Origin: Actinacidiphila alni
Lineage (GTDB): Bacteria; Actinomycetota; Actinomycetes; Streptomycetales; Streptomycetaceae
Direction of reading: 5' to 3'
NCBI RefSeq assembly: GCF_900112845.1
Contig: NZ_FONG01000006.1
Coordinates: 124,001-188,000, forward strand
DNA length: 64,000 bases
Positions within the stretch are counted from its first letter, which is position 1, and every line of letters starts with the position of its first letter. Below, one piece after another: positions 8,389 through 20,800 of the stretch. The notes beneath the pieces were generated by a model that saw only the letters and a program-made list of their open reading frames with translations, was not told the DNA's origin and did no database searches. A program made the translations under genes and the position numbers.

Positions 8389-8842
8389 ACGTGTCACCTC
8401 CTCCCGTACTCCTCGGTCCGGGGTTTTCCCGGTGCCGGCCGCATACTCCCGGGCCGCACCGGACTCCGTGTCCCCGGCGGCTTTTCGCCGCAGTACACAC
8501 TTATCCACGGGCCGCTTCTCCTTGTCCATACGCGCGCGTTGGCATCAAGTTCCGGGTATTCCCTGCCACCGCGTACGGGCCGAAGTTCCTTGACCCGGAA
8601 GGTGCGCGGGGGCCACGCTTCTGCCATGCCCGCAGCAGCCGGGACCCGCTGGTGAACACCACAACGGCCGGGCCGGCGCACTGCGCGACCAGCTTTCCCG
8701 GCAGTTTTCCCGACAGCTTTCCCGTACGGCCACGGCACGCGGGAAACGAATTCCTCGGAACCGTGCACGGCAAAAGCACCACGTGACACCGAGCAATTCC
8801 CAGAAGTGCGCTCAGGAATGTCCGATCCTTGAAAGGTGGGTC
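8389..8842. promoter_or_regulatory. Divergent region upstream of the first PKS gene
   Basis: This region of about 450 bp separates the minus-strand Cys-peptide gene from the first PKS start and probably holds the promoter of the long PKS transcription unit. It contains three 12-bp tandem repeats at 8690-8725 and a 10-bp palindrome CCGTGCACGG at 8761-8770. No strong -35/-10 pair is obvious, and no coding frame with family resemblance is present. Confidence 0.4.
8690..8725. repeat. Three 12-bp tandem repeats upstream of PKS genes
   Basis: CAGCTTTCCCGG (8690-8701), CAGTTTTCCCGA (8702-8713) and CAGCTTTCCCGT (8714-8725) are head-to-tail with two variable positions. They lie about 120-150 bp before the first PKS start codon. 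Tandem sites like this suit a dimeric or oligomeric regulator; this is inference. Confidence 0.5.
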
Positions 8843-11800
8843 ATGTCCGCTTCGACTGAACGGTCTTCGGCCGCGGAGCCGGTCGCCGTCATCGGCATGT
8901 CCTGCCGGCTGCCCGGCGCACGGGACCCCGAGGAATTCTGGCGGCTGCTGAGCGAGGGCCGGGAGGCCGTCGCCGAGGCGCCGGCGGACCGGCGTCCCGC
9001 GGACGGCACCGGCCGGAACAGGCGCGGCGGATATCTCACCGATGTCGACCGTTTCGACGCGGGCTTCTTCGGGCTCTCGCCGGCCGAGGCCGCGGCGATG
9101 GACCCGCAGCAGCGGCTCGTCCTGGAGCTGGCGTGGGAGGCGATCGAGCACGCCCGGATCGTCCCGTCGGCGCTGCGCGCCACCGCGACCGGTGTCTTCA
9201 TCGGCGCGATGAACGCCGACTACGTCATGGTCCACGACCGGCTCGGCGCCGCGGGCCTGAGCCGGCACAGCGTCACCGGCACCCACCGCAGCATCATCGC
9301 CAACCGGGTCTCCCACCTGCTGGAACTGCGCGGCCCCAGCCTCACCGTCGACTCCGGCCAGTCCTCGGCGCTGGTCGCCGTCCGGCTGGCCTGCGAGGAA
9401 CTGCGGCGCGGCACCGTGCGGCAGGCGCTGGCCGGCGGCGTCAATCTCAATCTGCTGGCCGAGGCCGACCAGGCGCTGGAGCGGTTCGGCGCGCTGTCGC
9501 CCGACGGCCGCTGCCGCCCCTTCGACAGCCGCGCCAACGGTTATGTGAGGGGCGAGGGCGGCGGCGCCGTCCTCCTCAAGCCGCTGTCCGCCGCGCTCGC
9601 CGACGGCGACACCGTGCACTGCGTGATCCTCGGCGGCGCCGTCAACAGCGGTACGGGCGAGCATCTGACGGTGCCGGACGCCGAGGCGCAGCGCGATGTC
9701 GTCCGGCTCGCCTGCCGGGACGCGGGTGTCGCGCCCGCCGATGTCGGCTACGTCGAGCTGCACGGCACGGGGACGGCGGTCGGCGACCCGGTCGAGGCGG
9801 CCGGGCTCGGCGCCGCGCTGGAGACCGACAGCCGTACAGCGGACGGCGGTTCGCCGCTGCTGGTCGGCTCGGCCAAGACCAATGTCGGCCACCTGGAGGG
9901 CGCGGCGGGCATCGTCGGCCTGCTGAAGGTGGCGCTCGGCCTGAGCCGCGGCGCCCTGCCGGCCACCCTCAACTTCCTTGCCCCGCCCCCGGAGATCGCG
10001 GCCGGACAGCCCGGCATCAAGGTGGTCACCGAGGCCCGGCCCTGGCCGGCCTCCTCCGACGGCCGCCCGGTCGCGGGCGTCAGCGCCTTCGGCATGGGCG
10101 GCACCAACTGCCACCTGATCCTGACGACGGCGCCCAGCGCCGTATCGGCCGCCGACTCCACGCCGGACGAGGCTTCCGAGAAAGACGACGAGACCGCCGC
10201 GCCGACACCCTGGCTGGTCTCGGCCCGCACGACCGGCGCGCTCGCCGCCCAGGCGGAGAAGCTCGCCGCGCACCTGGCCGCGCGCCCCGGCGTACCGGCC
10301 CGGGACGTCGCCCTGTCCCTGCTGCGTACGCGGACGGCTTTCGAGCACCGCGCGGTCGTCCTCGGCGCGGGCCGGGACGAACTGACCGCGGGGCTCGCCG
10401 GGTTGGCTGCGGGACGGCCGGGGCGGGGCGTCGTCACCGGGCGGGTCGTGGCGGACGGCGCCGGCCTGGTCTTCCCCGGCCAGGGCTCCCAGTGGCCGGG
10501 CATGGCGCGCGAACTCCTGGACGTGCCGGGCCCGTTCGCGGACCGGATCGCCGAGTGCGCCCGCGCGCTGGCCCCGTTCGTCGACTACGACCTGCTGGAC
10601 GTCGTGCGCGGCGCGCCGGGCGCGCCCGGCTTCGACCGGGTGGACGTGGTGCAGCCGGCGCTGTGGGCCGTGATGGTCTCGCTGGCGGAGGTGTGGCGCG
10701 CGGCGGGTGTCGAACCGGCCTTCGTCATGGGTCACTCGCAGGGCGAGATCGCCGCCGCGACCGTGATCGGCGCGCTCACCCTGGACGACGCCGCCCGGGT
10801 GGTGGCGCTGCGCAGCCAGGTGCTGCGGCAGGTCACCGGCGGCCGGATGCTGTCGGTGGCCGCGCCCCGCGAGGTGGTCGAGGCGCGCATCGCCGGCTAC
10901 GACACGGTCAACGTCAGTGTCCTCAACAGCCCGCGCTCCACGGTGGTTTCCGGCCCGCTGGAATCGCTGATCGAGCTGGCCGCGGCCTTCGAGGGCGACG
11001 AACTGCGCACCAGCGTGGTGAAGATCGACTACGCCTCGCACTCCCCCGCCGTGGACATGATCCGCGAGCAGGTGCTCGACGTGCTCGCGCCGATCCGGCC
11101 CGTCTCCGTCGCCACCCCCTTCTACTCCTCGCTGGCCGGCGGCCGGGTCGAGGACACCGCGACGCTCGACGCCGACTTCTGGTACCGCAATCTGCGGCAC
11201 GCGGTGCGCTTCTCCGACGCGACCCGCGCCGCGCTCGCCGACGGGCACGGCCTGTTCGTCGAGTGCAGCCCGCACCCGGTGCTCGGCCACGCCGTCGAGG
11301 AGACCGCCGAGGACGCCGGATACGACGCGGCGGCCGTCGGTACGCTGCGCCGCGCGGAAGGCGGCCCCGAGCAGGTGCTGCGGGCGCTGGCCGGTGCGTA
11401 CGTACGGGGCGCCGCCGTCGACTGGTCGCCGCTCGCCGCGCCGGCCGGGGCCAGGACGACGGACCTGCCGACGTACGCCTTCCAGCGCGAACGGCACTGG
11501 CTCGGCGGCGGCCCGATCCTCCGCGAAGCGGCGCCCGCCGCTGCCCCGCGCACTCCCCGGGCGCCGCGCCCCGCCGCCCGTAGCGGTGGCGCCGCCCGCA
11601 CCGCCGAGGCCGTACGCGCCCTGGTCACCGCGAGCGCGGCCGCGGTCCTCGGGCACGCCGACGGCACGGCGATCGACCCGCGGCGCAGCTTCAAGGACCT
11701 GGGGCTCGACTCGCAGGGCACCGTCGAGCTGCGCAACCGGCTCAAGGACGCCACCGGTCTGCGGCTGCCGACGACGCTGCTCTTCGAATTCCCGACGCCG

Positions 11801-14800
11801 AAGCGGCTCGCGGAGCGGCTGGCGGAGCTGACGGCGGAGGCGGGTGCGGAGGACGCTCAGGACCCCGCGGACGCTTACGCCGAGGCCGACGGCGAGTTCA
11901 GCGAGACCATCGAGGCCGCCGACACTCCCGACGCCGCCGAGAACGACAGCGCGGAACCGATCGCCATCGTCGCGATGAGCTGCCGCTACCCCGGCGGTGT
12001 CAGCACCCCCGAGGAGCTGTGGCAGCTCGTCGCGGCCGGCGGCGACGCGGTCACCGGACCGCCCACCGACCGCGGCTGGGACCTGGACGCGCTGCTCGGC
12101 GCGGGCCCCGACCGGCCCGGCGCGCTGACCACCACGGGCGGCGGATTCCTGCACGAGGCACCGGAGTTCGATGCCGCCTTCTTCGGGATCAGCCCGCGCG
12201 AGGCACTGGCCATGGACCCGCAGCAGCGGCTGCTGCTGGAAACCTCCTGGGAGGCCGTCGAGCGCGCGGGCATCGACCCGGCCACGCTCGCCGGGCAGCC
12301 GGTCGGCGTCTTCGTCGGCTCCATGGCGTCCGACTACGGCCCGCCGCTGCACCGGCCCAACGGCGGCGGCGACGGCCACCTGCTCACCGGTACGGCGCTC
12401 AGCGTCATCTCCGGCCGCATCGCGTACACCCTGGGTCTGCGCGGCCCTGCGCTGACCGTCGACACCGCCTGCTCGTCCTCGCTGGTCGCGGTGCACCTGG
12501 CGGTACGGGCGCTGCGCGGCGGCGACTGCCCGCTGGCGCTCGCCGGCGGTGTGACGGTGATGTCGACGCCCGGCAATCTGGTCGAGTTCAGCAGGCAGCA
12601 CGGGCTGGCCGCCAACGGCCGGGCCAAGGCGTTCGCCGCGGACGCCGACGGCACCTCCTTCTCCGAGGGCGCCGGGGTGCTGCTGCTGGAGCGGCTCTCG
12701 GACGCCCGCCGCAACGGCCACCCCGTCCTCGCCGTCATCCGCGGCACCGCCGTCAACCAGGACGGTGCGAGCAACGGCCTGACGGCCCCGGACGGACAGG
12801 CCCAACGCGCCCTCGTACGGCAGGCGTTGGCCGACGCGCGGCTGACCGCCGACGACATCGACGCGATCGAGGCGCACGGCACCGGCACCGCGCTCGGCGA
12901 CCCGGTGGAGGCCAACGCGCTCATCGACACCTACGGGGCCGCGCCGGAGGACGGCGACCCGGCCGGCACACGGCCGGTCTGGCTCGGCTCGGTCAAGACC
13001 AACATCGGGCACACGCAGGCCGCGGCCGGCGTGGCCGGTGTCATCAAGATGGTTCAGGCGCTGCGCCACGAGACGCTGCCGCGCACCCTGCACGCCGACG
13101 AGCCGACACCGCGCGCCGACTGGGACGCCGGGCGGATCAGGCTGCTGACGCGGGCGCGGGACTGGCCGCGCGGCGAGCGGGTCCGCAGGGCCGCCGTCTC
13201 CTCCTTCGGTATCAGCGGCACCAACGCGCATCTGCTGGTCGAGGAACCGGCCGCCGCCGACGTCGACATGACGAGCCGTCAGGAAACTGTGGCGGACGAC
13301 CTGGTGGCGTGGCCGGTCACCGCCCGCACGCCCGAGGCGCTGCGGGAGCAGGCCGGACGGCTCGCCGGGGCGACGGACGGCCACCGCACGGCGGACGTCG
13401 CCCGCACTCTCGCCGGACGCTCGGTCTTCGAGCACCGCGCCGTCGTCCTCGGTACGGACGCCGGTGAGCTGGTCGCGGGGCTGCGCGCCCTGGCGGACGG
13501 CACGGCGGCGGACGGCACGGTGACCGGTACGGCCAGGGGCCGGGCCCGTACCGCGCTGCTCTTCACCGGGCAGGGCGGCCAGCGGCTCGGCATGGGACGC
13601 GAACTGCACGCCGCCTTCCCGGAGTTCGCCGCCGCCTACGACGAGATCTGCGCCGCCTTCGACCCCTATCTGGACCGGCCACTGCGCGATGTGCTCTGGG
13701 CGGAGCCGGACGGACCGGACGCGGTGCTGCTGGACGAGACCCGCTACACCCAGCCCGCGCTCTTCGCCTTCGAGACCGCCGCGTGGCGCCTGCTGCGTTC
13801 GCTCGGCGTCGAGGCGGACGTCGTCGCCGGGCATTCGGTCGGTGAATACGCGGCGGCCTGCGCCGCCGGGGTGTGGCGGACGGAGGACGCCGTACGGCTG
13901 GTGGCCGCGCGCGGCCGGCTGATGCAGGAACTCCCGCGCGGCGGTGCGATGTTCGCCGTCGCGGCGAGCGAGGCGGAGATCCGCGGCACGCTGGCGGAAC
14001 CGGCGTACGCCGCACGGGCGGTGGGCCTGGCGGCCGTCAACGGGCCGGTCAGTTGCGTGATCTCCGGCGAGGAGGCGGCCTGCGAGGCGATCGCCCGGCA
14101 GTGGGCGGACGCCGGCCGCCGCACCAAGCGGCTGACGGTCAGTCACGCCTTCCACTCGCCGCTGATGGAGCCGATGCTCGACGCCTTCCGGCGGGAGATC
14201 GCCGCGACGGCGCTCGCCGAGCCGGACCTGCCGTACGAACCGGCGCTCGGCGCCGGGCGGTCCTGGACCGATCCCGCCTACTGGGTGGACCAGATCCGCG
14301 ACGCGGTGCTCTTCGCGCCCGTGGTGGACCGGCTCGCCGGCGCGGGCACGGGCGTGCTGGTCGAGGTGGGGCCGCGGGCCGTGCTCACGCCGATGGCCCG
14401 GGAGAGCCTGGCGGGCCGGGCCGGCACCGTCGTACCGCTGGTGCGGCGCGGCCGGGACGAGCGGGAGTCGCTGCTGCGCGGGCTCGCCGAGGCGTTCACC
14501 GCCGGTGCGGCCGTGGACTGGGCGGCGACCGCCCCGGGCGGCGCGCGGGTCGAGCTGCCCACCTACGCCTTCGACCGGCGGCGCTTCTGGCTCACCGACG
14601 GCGAGGCGGACGGCGCCGGGACGACGGCCCGCGGTTCGCTGCTGCGCCGCGCGACCGCCGTGGCCGCCGACGGTGGCCAACTGCTCGGCGGGCGGCTGTC
14701 GTTGCGCTCCACGCCGTGGCTGGCCGATCACGCCATCGGCGGCACGGCTGTGGTGCCCGGCACGGCCTTCGTCGAGTGCGCGCTCCAGGCCGCCGAGCTG

Positions 14801-17758
14801 GCCGGTGCCGACGCGGTCGGCGGGCTGACGCTGCTCGCGCCGCTCGCGCTGCCGCCGCTGGGCGCGGTGGAGGTCCAGGTCGCGGTCGGCGGCGAGGACG
14901 CGGACGGGCGGCGCGCGCTGACCGTGCACGCCAGGCCCGCCGACGACGCGGACGCGCCGTGGACGGCGCACGCCACCGGTCACACCACGGCCGCCGCCGA
15001 GGACACGGCGGACGGCGGCTGGGCCGCCGTCTGGCCGCCCGCCGGCGCCGAGGCGGTCGACCTCACCGACCTCTACGGGCGGCTCGCCGCCGCCGGTTAC
15101 GGCTACGGTCCCGCCTTCCAGGGCCTGGCCGGGGCGTGGCGCGCGGACGGCGACCTCTACGCCGAGGTGCGGCTGCCCGAGCACGTACGGCAGGCCGCCG
15201 GGGACTTCGCCGTCCACCCCGCGCTGCTGGACGCGGCCCTGCACATCCTCGTCCTGGACGCCCAGGACACGCCCGGCGGTGGCCGTCCGGTCCCCTTCTC
15301 CTTCACCGGCGCCGCCGTGACCGCCACCGGGGCGGACGCCCTGCGCGTACGGCTGACGGCGGCGGACGCGCCCGGCGACGGCGTACGGCTCGCGCTCGCC
15401 GACACCACCGGCCGCCCGGTCGGCGAGGTCACCGTCGCCCTGCGCAACGCCCCGGAGGGCTTCGGCCTCCCGACCTCCCCCGCCGACACCGGCCTCTACG
15501 ACCTGACCTGGCACCCCGCCGGCCTCGCCCCGTCTCCCTCGGACGACACCCCCTGGGCAGTCCTCGGCACGGGCCCGACCGCCGAAGCGGTCACCACATC
15601 CCTCCGCACCACCGGCCGCCCCACGACCCTCCTCCCCGACCTGCGGTCCGCCACCCCGGCCCCGGCGGTCCTGGTCGTGCCGACCCCGGAGGCGTCGGGC
15701 TCCGCGCCCGCGCCGAACAGCGACGGCACCCGGCCCGCTCCCGACGGCGCCACAGCCGCCGGCCTGACCCCCCAGGGCCCCACGCCCACGTCGACCGAGA
15801 TCGGCGACCAGGCCGCGTCCGGCGGATCGGCGACCATGCCGACCCCGGCGGCGACCGACAGCGCGCCCGCACGGCGGGCGGACGGCGGCGAGATCGGCGA
15901 CGTGCCGGACGCCGTGCGTCATGTGCTGCTGGGGGCGCTGGAGTTGATCCGGCGCCGCGCCACCGATCCGGCGCTGGCCGGGACGCGGGTGCTGTTCCTC
16001 GCCGACCCCGACACGCTGACCGGCGGCGCCCTGTGGGGGCTGGTCAGGTCGGCCCAGACCGAACACCCCGACGCTTTCGCGCTGTCGGACGCCACCGGTA
16101 CCGACGCGGCCGAATGGCCGCTGCTGGCAACGGCGTTGGCCCACGACGAACCCCAGTCGGCGGTCCGCGACGGCGCCCTGCTCCTCCCCCGCCTCACGGT
16201 CCGCGCGGCGGACCCGGCCACCGGCGCGGCCGACGACGCCCCCCTCCCCGGCGGCTCCCGGCCCGCCGACGCCCACGCCCACGCCACCGATCCGGCCCAC
16301 CCCGCACCCGCGCGAGCAAACGCCACCGACGCCCGGGACACCCGGCCCGGGGGCCGCCGCCTCGGTGACGGCACCGTCCTGATCACCGGTGGGACCGGCG
16401 GTCTCGGCGGGCGGCTGGCCGCGCATCTGGTCGCGCGGCACGGGGTGCGGGATCTGCTGCTGGTGTCGCGGCGCGGCCCGGCCGCGGAGGGCGCCTGGGA
16501 ACTGGCCGCCGGGCTGGAAGCCGCCGGAGCCAGGGTCCGGGTCGCCGCGTGCGACGTGGGCGACCGGGCGGCGCTGACGGCGCTGCTCGCCTCGGTGCCG
16601 GCGGACCGGCCGCTGACCGGGGTCGTGCACACCGCCGGTGTGCTCAAGGACGGTGTGGCCGCGCAGTTGGACGGCGATCGGCTGGCGGCGGTGCTGCGGC
16701 CGAAGGCCGACGCGGCCTGGCTGCTGCACGAACTGACCGCGGACCTCCCGCTGGCCGCCTTCGTGCTCTACTCCTCCGTCGCCGGGGTGCTCGGCACGGC
16801 GGGCCAGGCGGGGTACGCCGCCGCCAACGGCTTCCTCGACGCACTGGCCGCGCACCGCAGGGCGGCGGGGCTGCCCGCGACTTCGGTGGCGTGGGGCCTG
16901 TGGTCCGACGAGGCCGGGATGGCCACCGCCCTCACGGCGGTGGACCAGGCGCGGCTCGCCCGGATCGGCACCCTGCCGCTGGACCAGGAGCACGGACTCG
17001 CCCTGTTCGACGCGGCGTTGGCCGCTGATCCGGCCGACGGCCGTACGGTGGCGGCCCGTTGGGACCTGGCGGGGCTGCGGTCCCGCGCCGCGTCCGGCGC
17101 CGCCGCCGTACCGCCGCTGCTGCGCGGCCTGGTGCCGGCGCCGCGCCCGGCCCGTGCCAGGACGGCGAAGGCCGCGAGCATCACCGCACAGACCGCGACC
17201 CCCGCCGCCGGCGGCATCGCCGAGCGCCTCGCGGGCCTGGACCCGGACGCGGCGCACGCCGTGCTGGTCGACCTCGTACGGGACCGCGCGGCCGTCGTCC
17301 TCGGCCACGACCGGGCCGACCGGATCGAGACCGACCGCCCCTTCACCGAGCTGGGCTTCGACTCGCTGGCCGCCGTGGAGCTCCAGGAGGGCCTGGGCAG
17401 GCTGACCGGCATCCCGCTCCCGGCGACCCTCACCTTCGACCACCCGACCGTCGACGACGTGGCCGCCCGGCTCGCCGTCGACCTGGCGCCCGCCGTTCCG
17501 GCCGCCGCCGTACCGGACACCGGCCGGCCCTGGGACGCCCTGGACTCGGCGCTGTCCGCCCTGCTCGACGGCGCCGACCGGGAGACCCCGGCCGACCTGA
17601 CCCGTACCGAGGAGCTGCTGCACGCGGCACTGCGCCGCCTGCACGAGAGCGGCCGTACCACCGGCTCCGACCGGCCGCAGAGCGCGGCACTCCCCGACGG
17701 CGGCCTGGAAACGGTCTCCGACGAGGACCTCTTCGACTTCATCGACAACCAACTCTGA
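8843..17758 (+). CDS. Type I PKS: KSQ-AT-ACP loading module + KS-AT-DH-KR-ACP module 1
   Basis: The 2971-residue protein starts at ATG 8843, behind GAAAGGTGGG; a GTG 20 codons earlier lacks a ribosome site. Loading module: KS (12-430) has Gln173 where the catalytic Cys belongs (DSGQSS), which marks a KSQ decarboxylase. Its AT has Ser632 in GHSQG and a YASH motif at 730-733, predicting methylmalonyl-CoA and so a propionyl starter. ACP Ser is 957. Module 1: KS from 1038 with Cys1210 (DTACSSS); AT with Ser1665 in GHSVG and HAFH at 1768, predicting malonyl-CoA; DH with His1963 (HxxxGxxxxP) and Asp2130; KR with TGGTGGLG, Tyr2658 and an LKD motif, B-type-like; ACP Ser2841. The C-terminal [12 protein letters not shown] is a docking segment for the next protein. 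Product after module 1: a 2-enoyl thioester. Confidence 0.96.
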   Translation: MSASTERSSAAEPVAVIGMSCRLPGARDPEEFWRLLSEGREAVAEAPADRRPADGTGRNRRGGYLTDVDRFDAGFFGLSPAEAAAMDPQQRLVLELAWEAIEHARIVPSALRATATGVFIGAMNADYVMVHDRLGAAGLSRHSVTGTHRSIIANRVSHLLELRGPSLTVDSGQSSALVAVRLACEELRRGTVRQALAGGVNLNLLAEADQALERFGALSPDGRCRPFDSRANGYVRGEGGGAVLLKPLSAALADGDTVHCVILGGAVNSGTGEHLTVPDAEAQRDVVRLACRDAGVAPADVGYVELHGTGTAVGDPVEAAGLGAALETDSRTADGGSPLLVGSAKTNVGHLEGAAGIVGLLKVALGLSRGALPATLNFLAPPPEIAAGQPGIKVVTEARPWPASSDGRPVAGVSAFGMGGTNCHLILTTAPSAVSAADSTPDEASEKDDETAAPTPWLVSARTTGALAAQAEKLAAHLAARPGVPARDVALSLLRTRTAFEHRAVVLGAGRDELTAGLAGLAAGRPGRGVVTGRVVADGAGLVFPGQGSQWPGMARELLDVPGPFADRIAECARALAPFVDYDLLDVVRGAPGAPGFDRVDVVQPALWAVMVSLAEVWRAAGVEPAFVMGHSQGEIAAATVIGALTLDDAARVVALRSQVLRQVTGGRMLSVAAPREVVEARIAGYDTVNVSVLNSPRSTVVSGPLESLIELAAAFEGDELRTSVVKIDYASHSPAVDMIREQVLDVLAPIRPVSVATPFYSSLAGGRVEDTATLDADFWYRNLRHAVRFSDATRAALADGHGLFVECSPHPVLGHAVEETAEDAGYDAAAVGTLRRAEGGPEQVLRALAGAYVRGAAVDWSPLAAPAGARTTDLPTYAFQRERHWLGGGPILREAAPAAAPRTPRAPRPAARSGGAARTAEAVRALVTASAAAVLGHADGTAIDPRRSFKDLGLDSQGTVELRNRLKDATGLRLPTTLLFEFPTPKRLAERLAELTAEAGAEDAQDPADAYAEADGEFSETIEAADTPDAAENDSAEPIAIVAMSCRYPGGVSTPEELWQLVAAGGDAVTGPPTDRGWDLDALLGAGPDRPGALTTTGGGFLHEAPEFDAAFFGISPREALAMDPQQRLLLETSWEAVERAGIDPATLAGQPVGVFVGSMASDYGPPLHRPNGGGDGHLLTGTALSVISGRIAYTLGLRGPALTVDTACSSSLVAVHLAVRALRGGDCPLALAGGVTVMSTPGNLVEFSRQHGLAANGRAKAFAADADGTSFSEGAGVLLLERLSDARRNGHPVLAVIRGTAVNQDGASNGLTAPDGQAQRALVRQALADARLTADDIDAIEAHGTGTALGDPVEANALIDTYGAAPEDGDPAGTRPVWLGSVKTNIGHTQAAAGVAGVIKMVQALRHETLPRTLHADEPTPRADWDAGRIRLLTRARDWPRGERVRRAAVSSFGISGTNAHLLVEEPAAADVDMTSRQETVADDLVAWPVTARTPEALREQAGRLAGATDGHRTADVARTLAGRSVFEHRAVVLGTDAGELVAGLRALADGTAADGTVTGTARGRARTALLFTGQGGQRLGMGRELHAAFPEFAAAYDEICAAFDPYLDRPLRDVLWAEPDGPDAVLLDETRYTQPALFAFETAAWRLLRSLGVEADVVAGHSVGEYAAACAAGVWRTEDAVRLVAARGRLMQELPRGGAMFAVAASEAEIRGTLAEPAYAARAVGLAAVNGPVSCVISGEEAACEAIARQWADAGRRTKRLTVSHAFHSPLMEPMLDAFRREIAATALAEPDLPYEPALGAGRSWTDPAYWVDQIRDAVLFAPVVDRLAGAGTGVLVEVGPRAVLTPMARESLAGRAGTVVPLVRRGRDERESLLRGLAEAFTAGAAVDWAATAPGGARVELPTYAFDRRRFWLTDGEADGAGTTARGSLLRRATAVAADGGQLLGGRLSLRSTPWLADHAIGGTAVVPGTAFVECALQAAELAGADAVGGLTLLAPLALPPLGAVEVQVAVGGEDADGRRALTVHARPADDADAPWTAHATGHTTAAAEDTADGGWAAVWPPAGAEAVDLTDLYGRLAAAGYGYGPAFQGLAGAWRADGDLYAEVRLPEHVRQAAGDFAVHPALLDAALHILVLDAQDTPGGGRPVPFSFTGAAVTATGADALRVRLTAADAPGDGVRLALADTTGRPVGEVTVALRNAPEGFGLPTSPADTGLYDLTWHPAGLAPSPSDDTPWAVLGTGPTAEAVTTSLRTTGRPTTLLPDLRSATPAPAVLVVPTPEASGSAPAPNSDGTRPAPDGATAAGLTPQGPTPTSTEIGDQAASGGSATMPTPAATDSAPARRADGGEIGDVPDAVRHVLLGALELIRRRATDPALAGTRVLFLADPDTLTGGALWGLVRSAQTEHPDAFALSDATGTDAAEWPLLATALAHDEPQSAVRDGALLLPRLTVRAADPATGAADDAPLPGGSRPADAHAHATDPAHPAPARANATDARDTRPGGRRLGDGTVLITGGTGGLGGRLAAHLVARHGVRDLLLVSRRGPAAEGAWELAAGLEAAGARVRVAACDVGDRAALTALLASVPADRPLTGVVHTAGVLKDGVAAQLDGDRLAAVLRPKADAAWLLHELTADLPLAAFVLYSSVAGVLGTAGQAGYAAANGFLDALAAHRRAAGLPATSVAWGLWSDEAGMATALTAVDQARLARIGTLPLDQEHGLALFDAALAADPADGRTVAARWDLAGLRSRAASGAAAVPPLLRGLVPAPRPARARTAKAASITAQTATPAAGGIAERLAGLDPDAAHAVLVDLVRDRAAVVLGHDRADRIETDRPFTELGFDSLAAVELQEGLGRLTGIPLPATLTFDHPTVDDVAARLAVDLAPAVPAAAVPDTGRPWDALDSALSALLDGADRETPADLTRTEELLHAALRRLHESGRTTGSDRPQSAALPDGGLETVSDEDLFDFIDNQL

Positions 17759-17837
17759 GCCCGGTAACGGCCCCCCGATCCCCACTCCCGCCTCCGGCAT
17801 TCGCGACGACGACTTCTCGTACTGAAGGGACACGGCT

Positions 17838-20800
17838 ATGGCAAGCGAAGAGCGGCTTCGCGAATATCTGAAGAAGGTCGTCGGCGACCTGAGCGACGCC
17901 CGGCAGCGGCTGACCGAGGCCGACGACCGGGAGCACGAGCCGATCGCCGTGATCGGCATCGGCTGCCGCTACCCCGGCGGGGTGGCCGCCCCCGAGGACC
18001 TGTGGGAGCTGGTGGACTCCGGCACCGACGCCACGAGCCCGTTCCCGACCGACCGCGGCTGGGACCTGGACAAGCTCTTCGACCCGGACCCCGACACCCC
18101 CGGCACCAGTTACAGCCGCCGCGGCGCCTTCCTGCACGACGCCGGCGACTTCGACGCCCCCTTCTTCCGGATCAGCCCGCGGCACGCGCTGAGCACCGAC
18201 CCGCACCACCGGCTGTTCCTGGAAGCGACCTGGGAGTCCTTCGAGCGGGCCGGTCTCGACCCGGCGACGCTGCGCGGCAGCGACACGGGTGTGTGGGCCG
18301 GGATGATGTACGAGTTCTACTCGGCGCGCTTCCTGGGCGGCGTGCCCGAGGAGGTCGACGGCTCGCTGCTGGTGGCGAGCACGCCGAGCATGCTGTCCGG
18401 CCGGGTGTCGTACAGCTTCGGCCTCGAAGGCCCCTCGGTCACCCTGGACACCGCCTGCTCCTCCTCGCTGGTCGCGGTCCACCAGGCCGTGCGGTCGCTG
18501 CGCGGCGGCGAGTGCTCGCTCGCGGTGGCGGGCGGCGTGACGGTGATGGCCGAGCCCGATCTCTTCGCGGAGTTCTCCCGGCAGCGCGGCCTTGCCCCCG
18601 ACGGGCGGTGCAAGCCGTTCTCGGCGGACGCCGACGGCACGGTGTGGGGCGAGGGCTGCGGTGTCCTGCTGCTGGAGCGGCTGTCGGACGCGCGGCGCAA
18701 CAACAGGCCGGTGTACGGCGTGATCCGCGGCACCGCCGTCAATCAGGACGGCGCGAGCAACGGCCAGACCGCGCCCAACGGCCGTGCCCAGGAACGGGTG
18801 ATCGCGCAGGCGCTGGCCGACGCGCGGCTCGCGCCCCGCGACATCGACGCGGTCGAGGCGCACGGCACCGCGACCCCGCTCGGCGACCCGATCGAGGCGA
18901 ACGCGCTGCTGTCGGCGTACGGCAAGGACCGGGACGCCGAACGGCCGCTGCTGCTCGGCTCGATCAAGTCCAACATCGGGCACACGCAGGCCGCGGCCGG
19001 CGTCGGCGGCATGATCAAGATGATGCTGGCGATGCGGCACGGCAAGCTGCCGCGCACCCTCAACATCGGCACCCCGACCCCGCGCGTGGACTGGTCGACG
19101 GGCACCGTACGGCTGTTGACGGACGAGGAGCCGTGGCAGCCGCGGACGGACGCGCCGCGCCGGGCCGCCGTGTCGTCCTTCGGGATCAGCGGCACCAACG
19201 CGCACGTCATCCTGGAGGAGCCGGTCACCGACGACGTGCCGGTCACCGACGACGCACCGGTCACCGACGACACACCGGCCGCCGGCGAGGCTTCGAGTGC
19301 CCCGCTGGCGTGGGTGCTCAGCGCCCGCGGCGCCGACGCGCTGCGCGGCCAGGCCGACCGGCTCGGCCGGCATGTCGCCGCCGACCCGGCGCTGCGCCCG
19401 GTCGACGTCGCCTACTCACTGGCCACCACCCGGGTCCGCTTCGACCACCGCGCGGTGGTCGTCGGCCGCGACCGGGACGAACTCCTGGACCGGCTGGACG
19501 GTTTCGCGCACGGCAGGGACGGCTCGCCGGTCACCGCGGGCGTCGCGTCCGGCACCGCCAGGACCGTCTTCCTCTTCACCGGACAGGGCGGCCAGCAGCC
19601 GGGCATGGGCCGCGGACTGTACGAGGTCTTCCCGGTCTTCGCCGCCGCGCTGGACGAGGTGTGCGCGGCGCTCGACCCGTACCTGGACCGGCCGCTGCGC
19701 GAGGTGATGTGGGCGCAGGGCGGCACTCCGGAGGCCGCGGAACTGGACCGGACCTGCTACACGCAGCCCGCGCTCTTCGCCTACCAGGTGGCCGCCTTCC
19801 GGCTGCTGGGCTCGCTGGGCCTGGCCCCCGACCGGGTCGCGGGGCACTCCGTCGGCGAGATCGCCGCCGCGCACGTGGCCGGCGTCTGGGATCTGGCGGA
19901 CGCCGCCCGTATGGTCGCCTGCCGCTCCCGGCTGATGCAGCAACTCCCCTCCGGCGGCGCGATGTTCGCGATCTCCGCGACGGCCGAGGAGGTCGCGGGG
20001 ACGCTCGCGGGCAAGGAGCACCTGGCGCAGATCGCCGCAGTCAACAGCCCCGGTGACGTGGTGGTCTCCGGCGACGAGGAGACGGCCGCCGCCGTCGCCG
20101 CGCACTGGGCGGAACAGGGCCGCCGCACCAAGCAACTGACGGTCAGTCACGCCTTCCACTCGCCGCTGATGGAGCCGATGCTCGACGCCTTCGGGGCGGA
20201 GCTGGAACGGATCACCTTCCGGCAGCCGGTGCTCGGCCACGCCGTCAACCTCGGCGCGGACCGGGAGTGGACGGACCCCGCGTACTGGACCGACCAGGTC
20301 CGCAGGGCCGTCGGCTTCGCCGACATGACCGCCCGGCTGGACGCGGCGGGCACCGACGTCTACCTGGAGATCGGGCCGCGCCCGGTGCTCTCCGGCATGG
20401 TCCGCGCCTGCCTGCCCGACAGCAAGGCCGTCGTGACCGCCGTCGCGCGCCGCACGCTGCCCGAGCCCGAGGGGCTGCTGACCGCGCTCGCCGAGGCGTA
20501 CGCAGCCGGCGCGCCCGCCGACTGGAGCGCCGCCGCCCCCGGCGGCCGGCCCGTGGAGCTGCCCACCTACGCCTTCGACCACAGCCGCTACTGGCTGCTG
20601 CGCACCCCGCCGCGCGCCGACGCGCAGGCGCTCGGCCTGACCGAGCTGGCGCACCCGCTGCTGAACGCGGCCGTCACCGTCGCCGACGGCGGCCTGGTCG
20701 CGACCGGCCGGCTCACCGCCGACGAGCTGCCCTGGCTCGCCGACCACGCCGTGGCCGGCGCGGCGATCGTGCCGGGCACCGCGCTGCTCGACATGGTCGT

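Noticed and set aside
8501-17959. Open frame of 3152 codons antisense to the first PKS gene
   Set aside because: High-GC coding DNA leaves the complementary frame free of stops. The translation is Arg/Gly/Gln-rich without domains, while the sense strand has complete PKS motifs.
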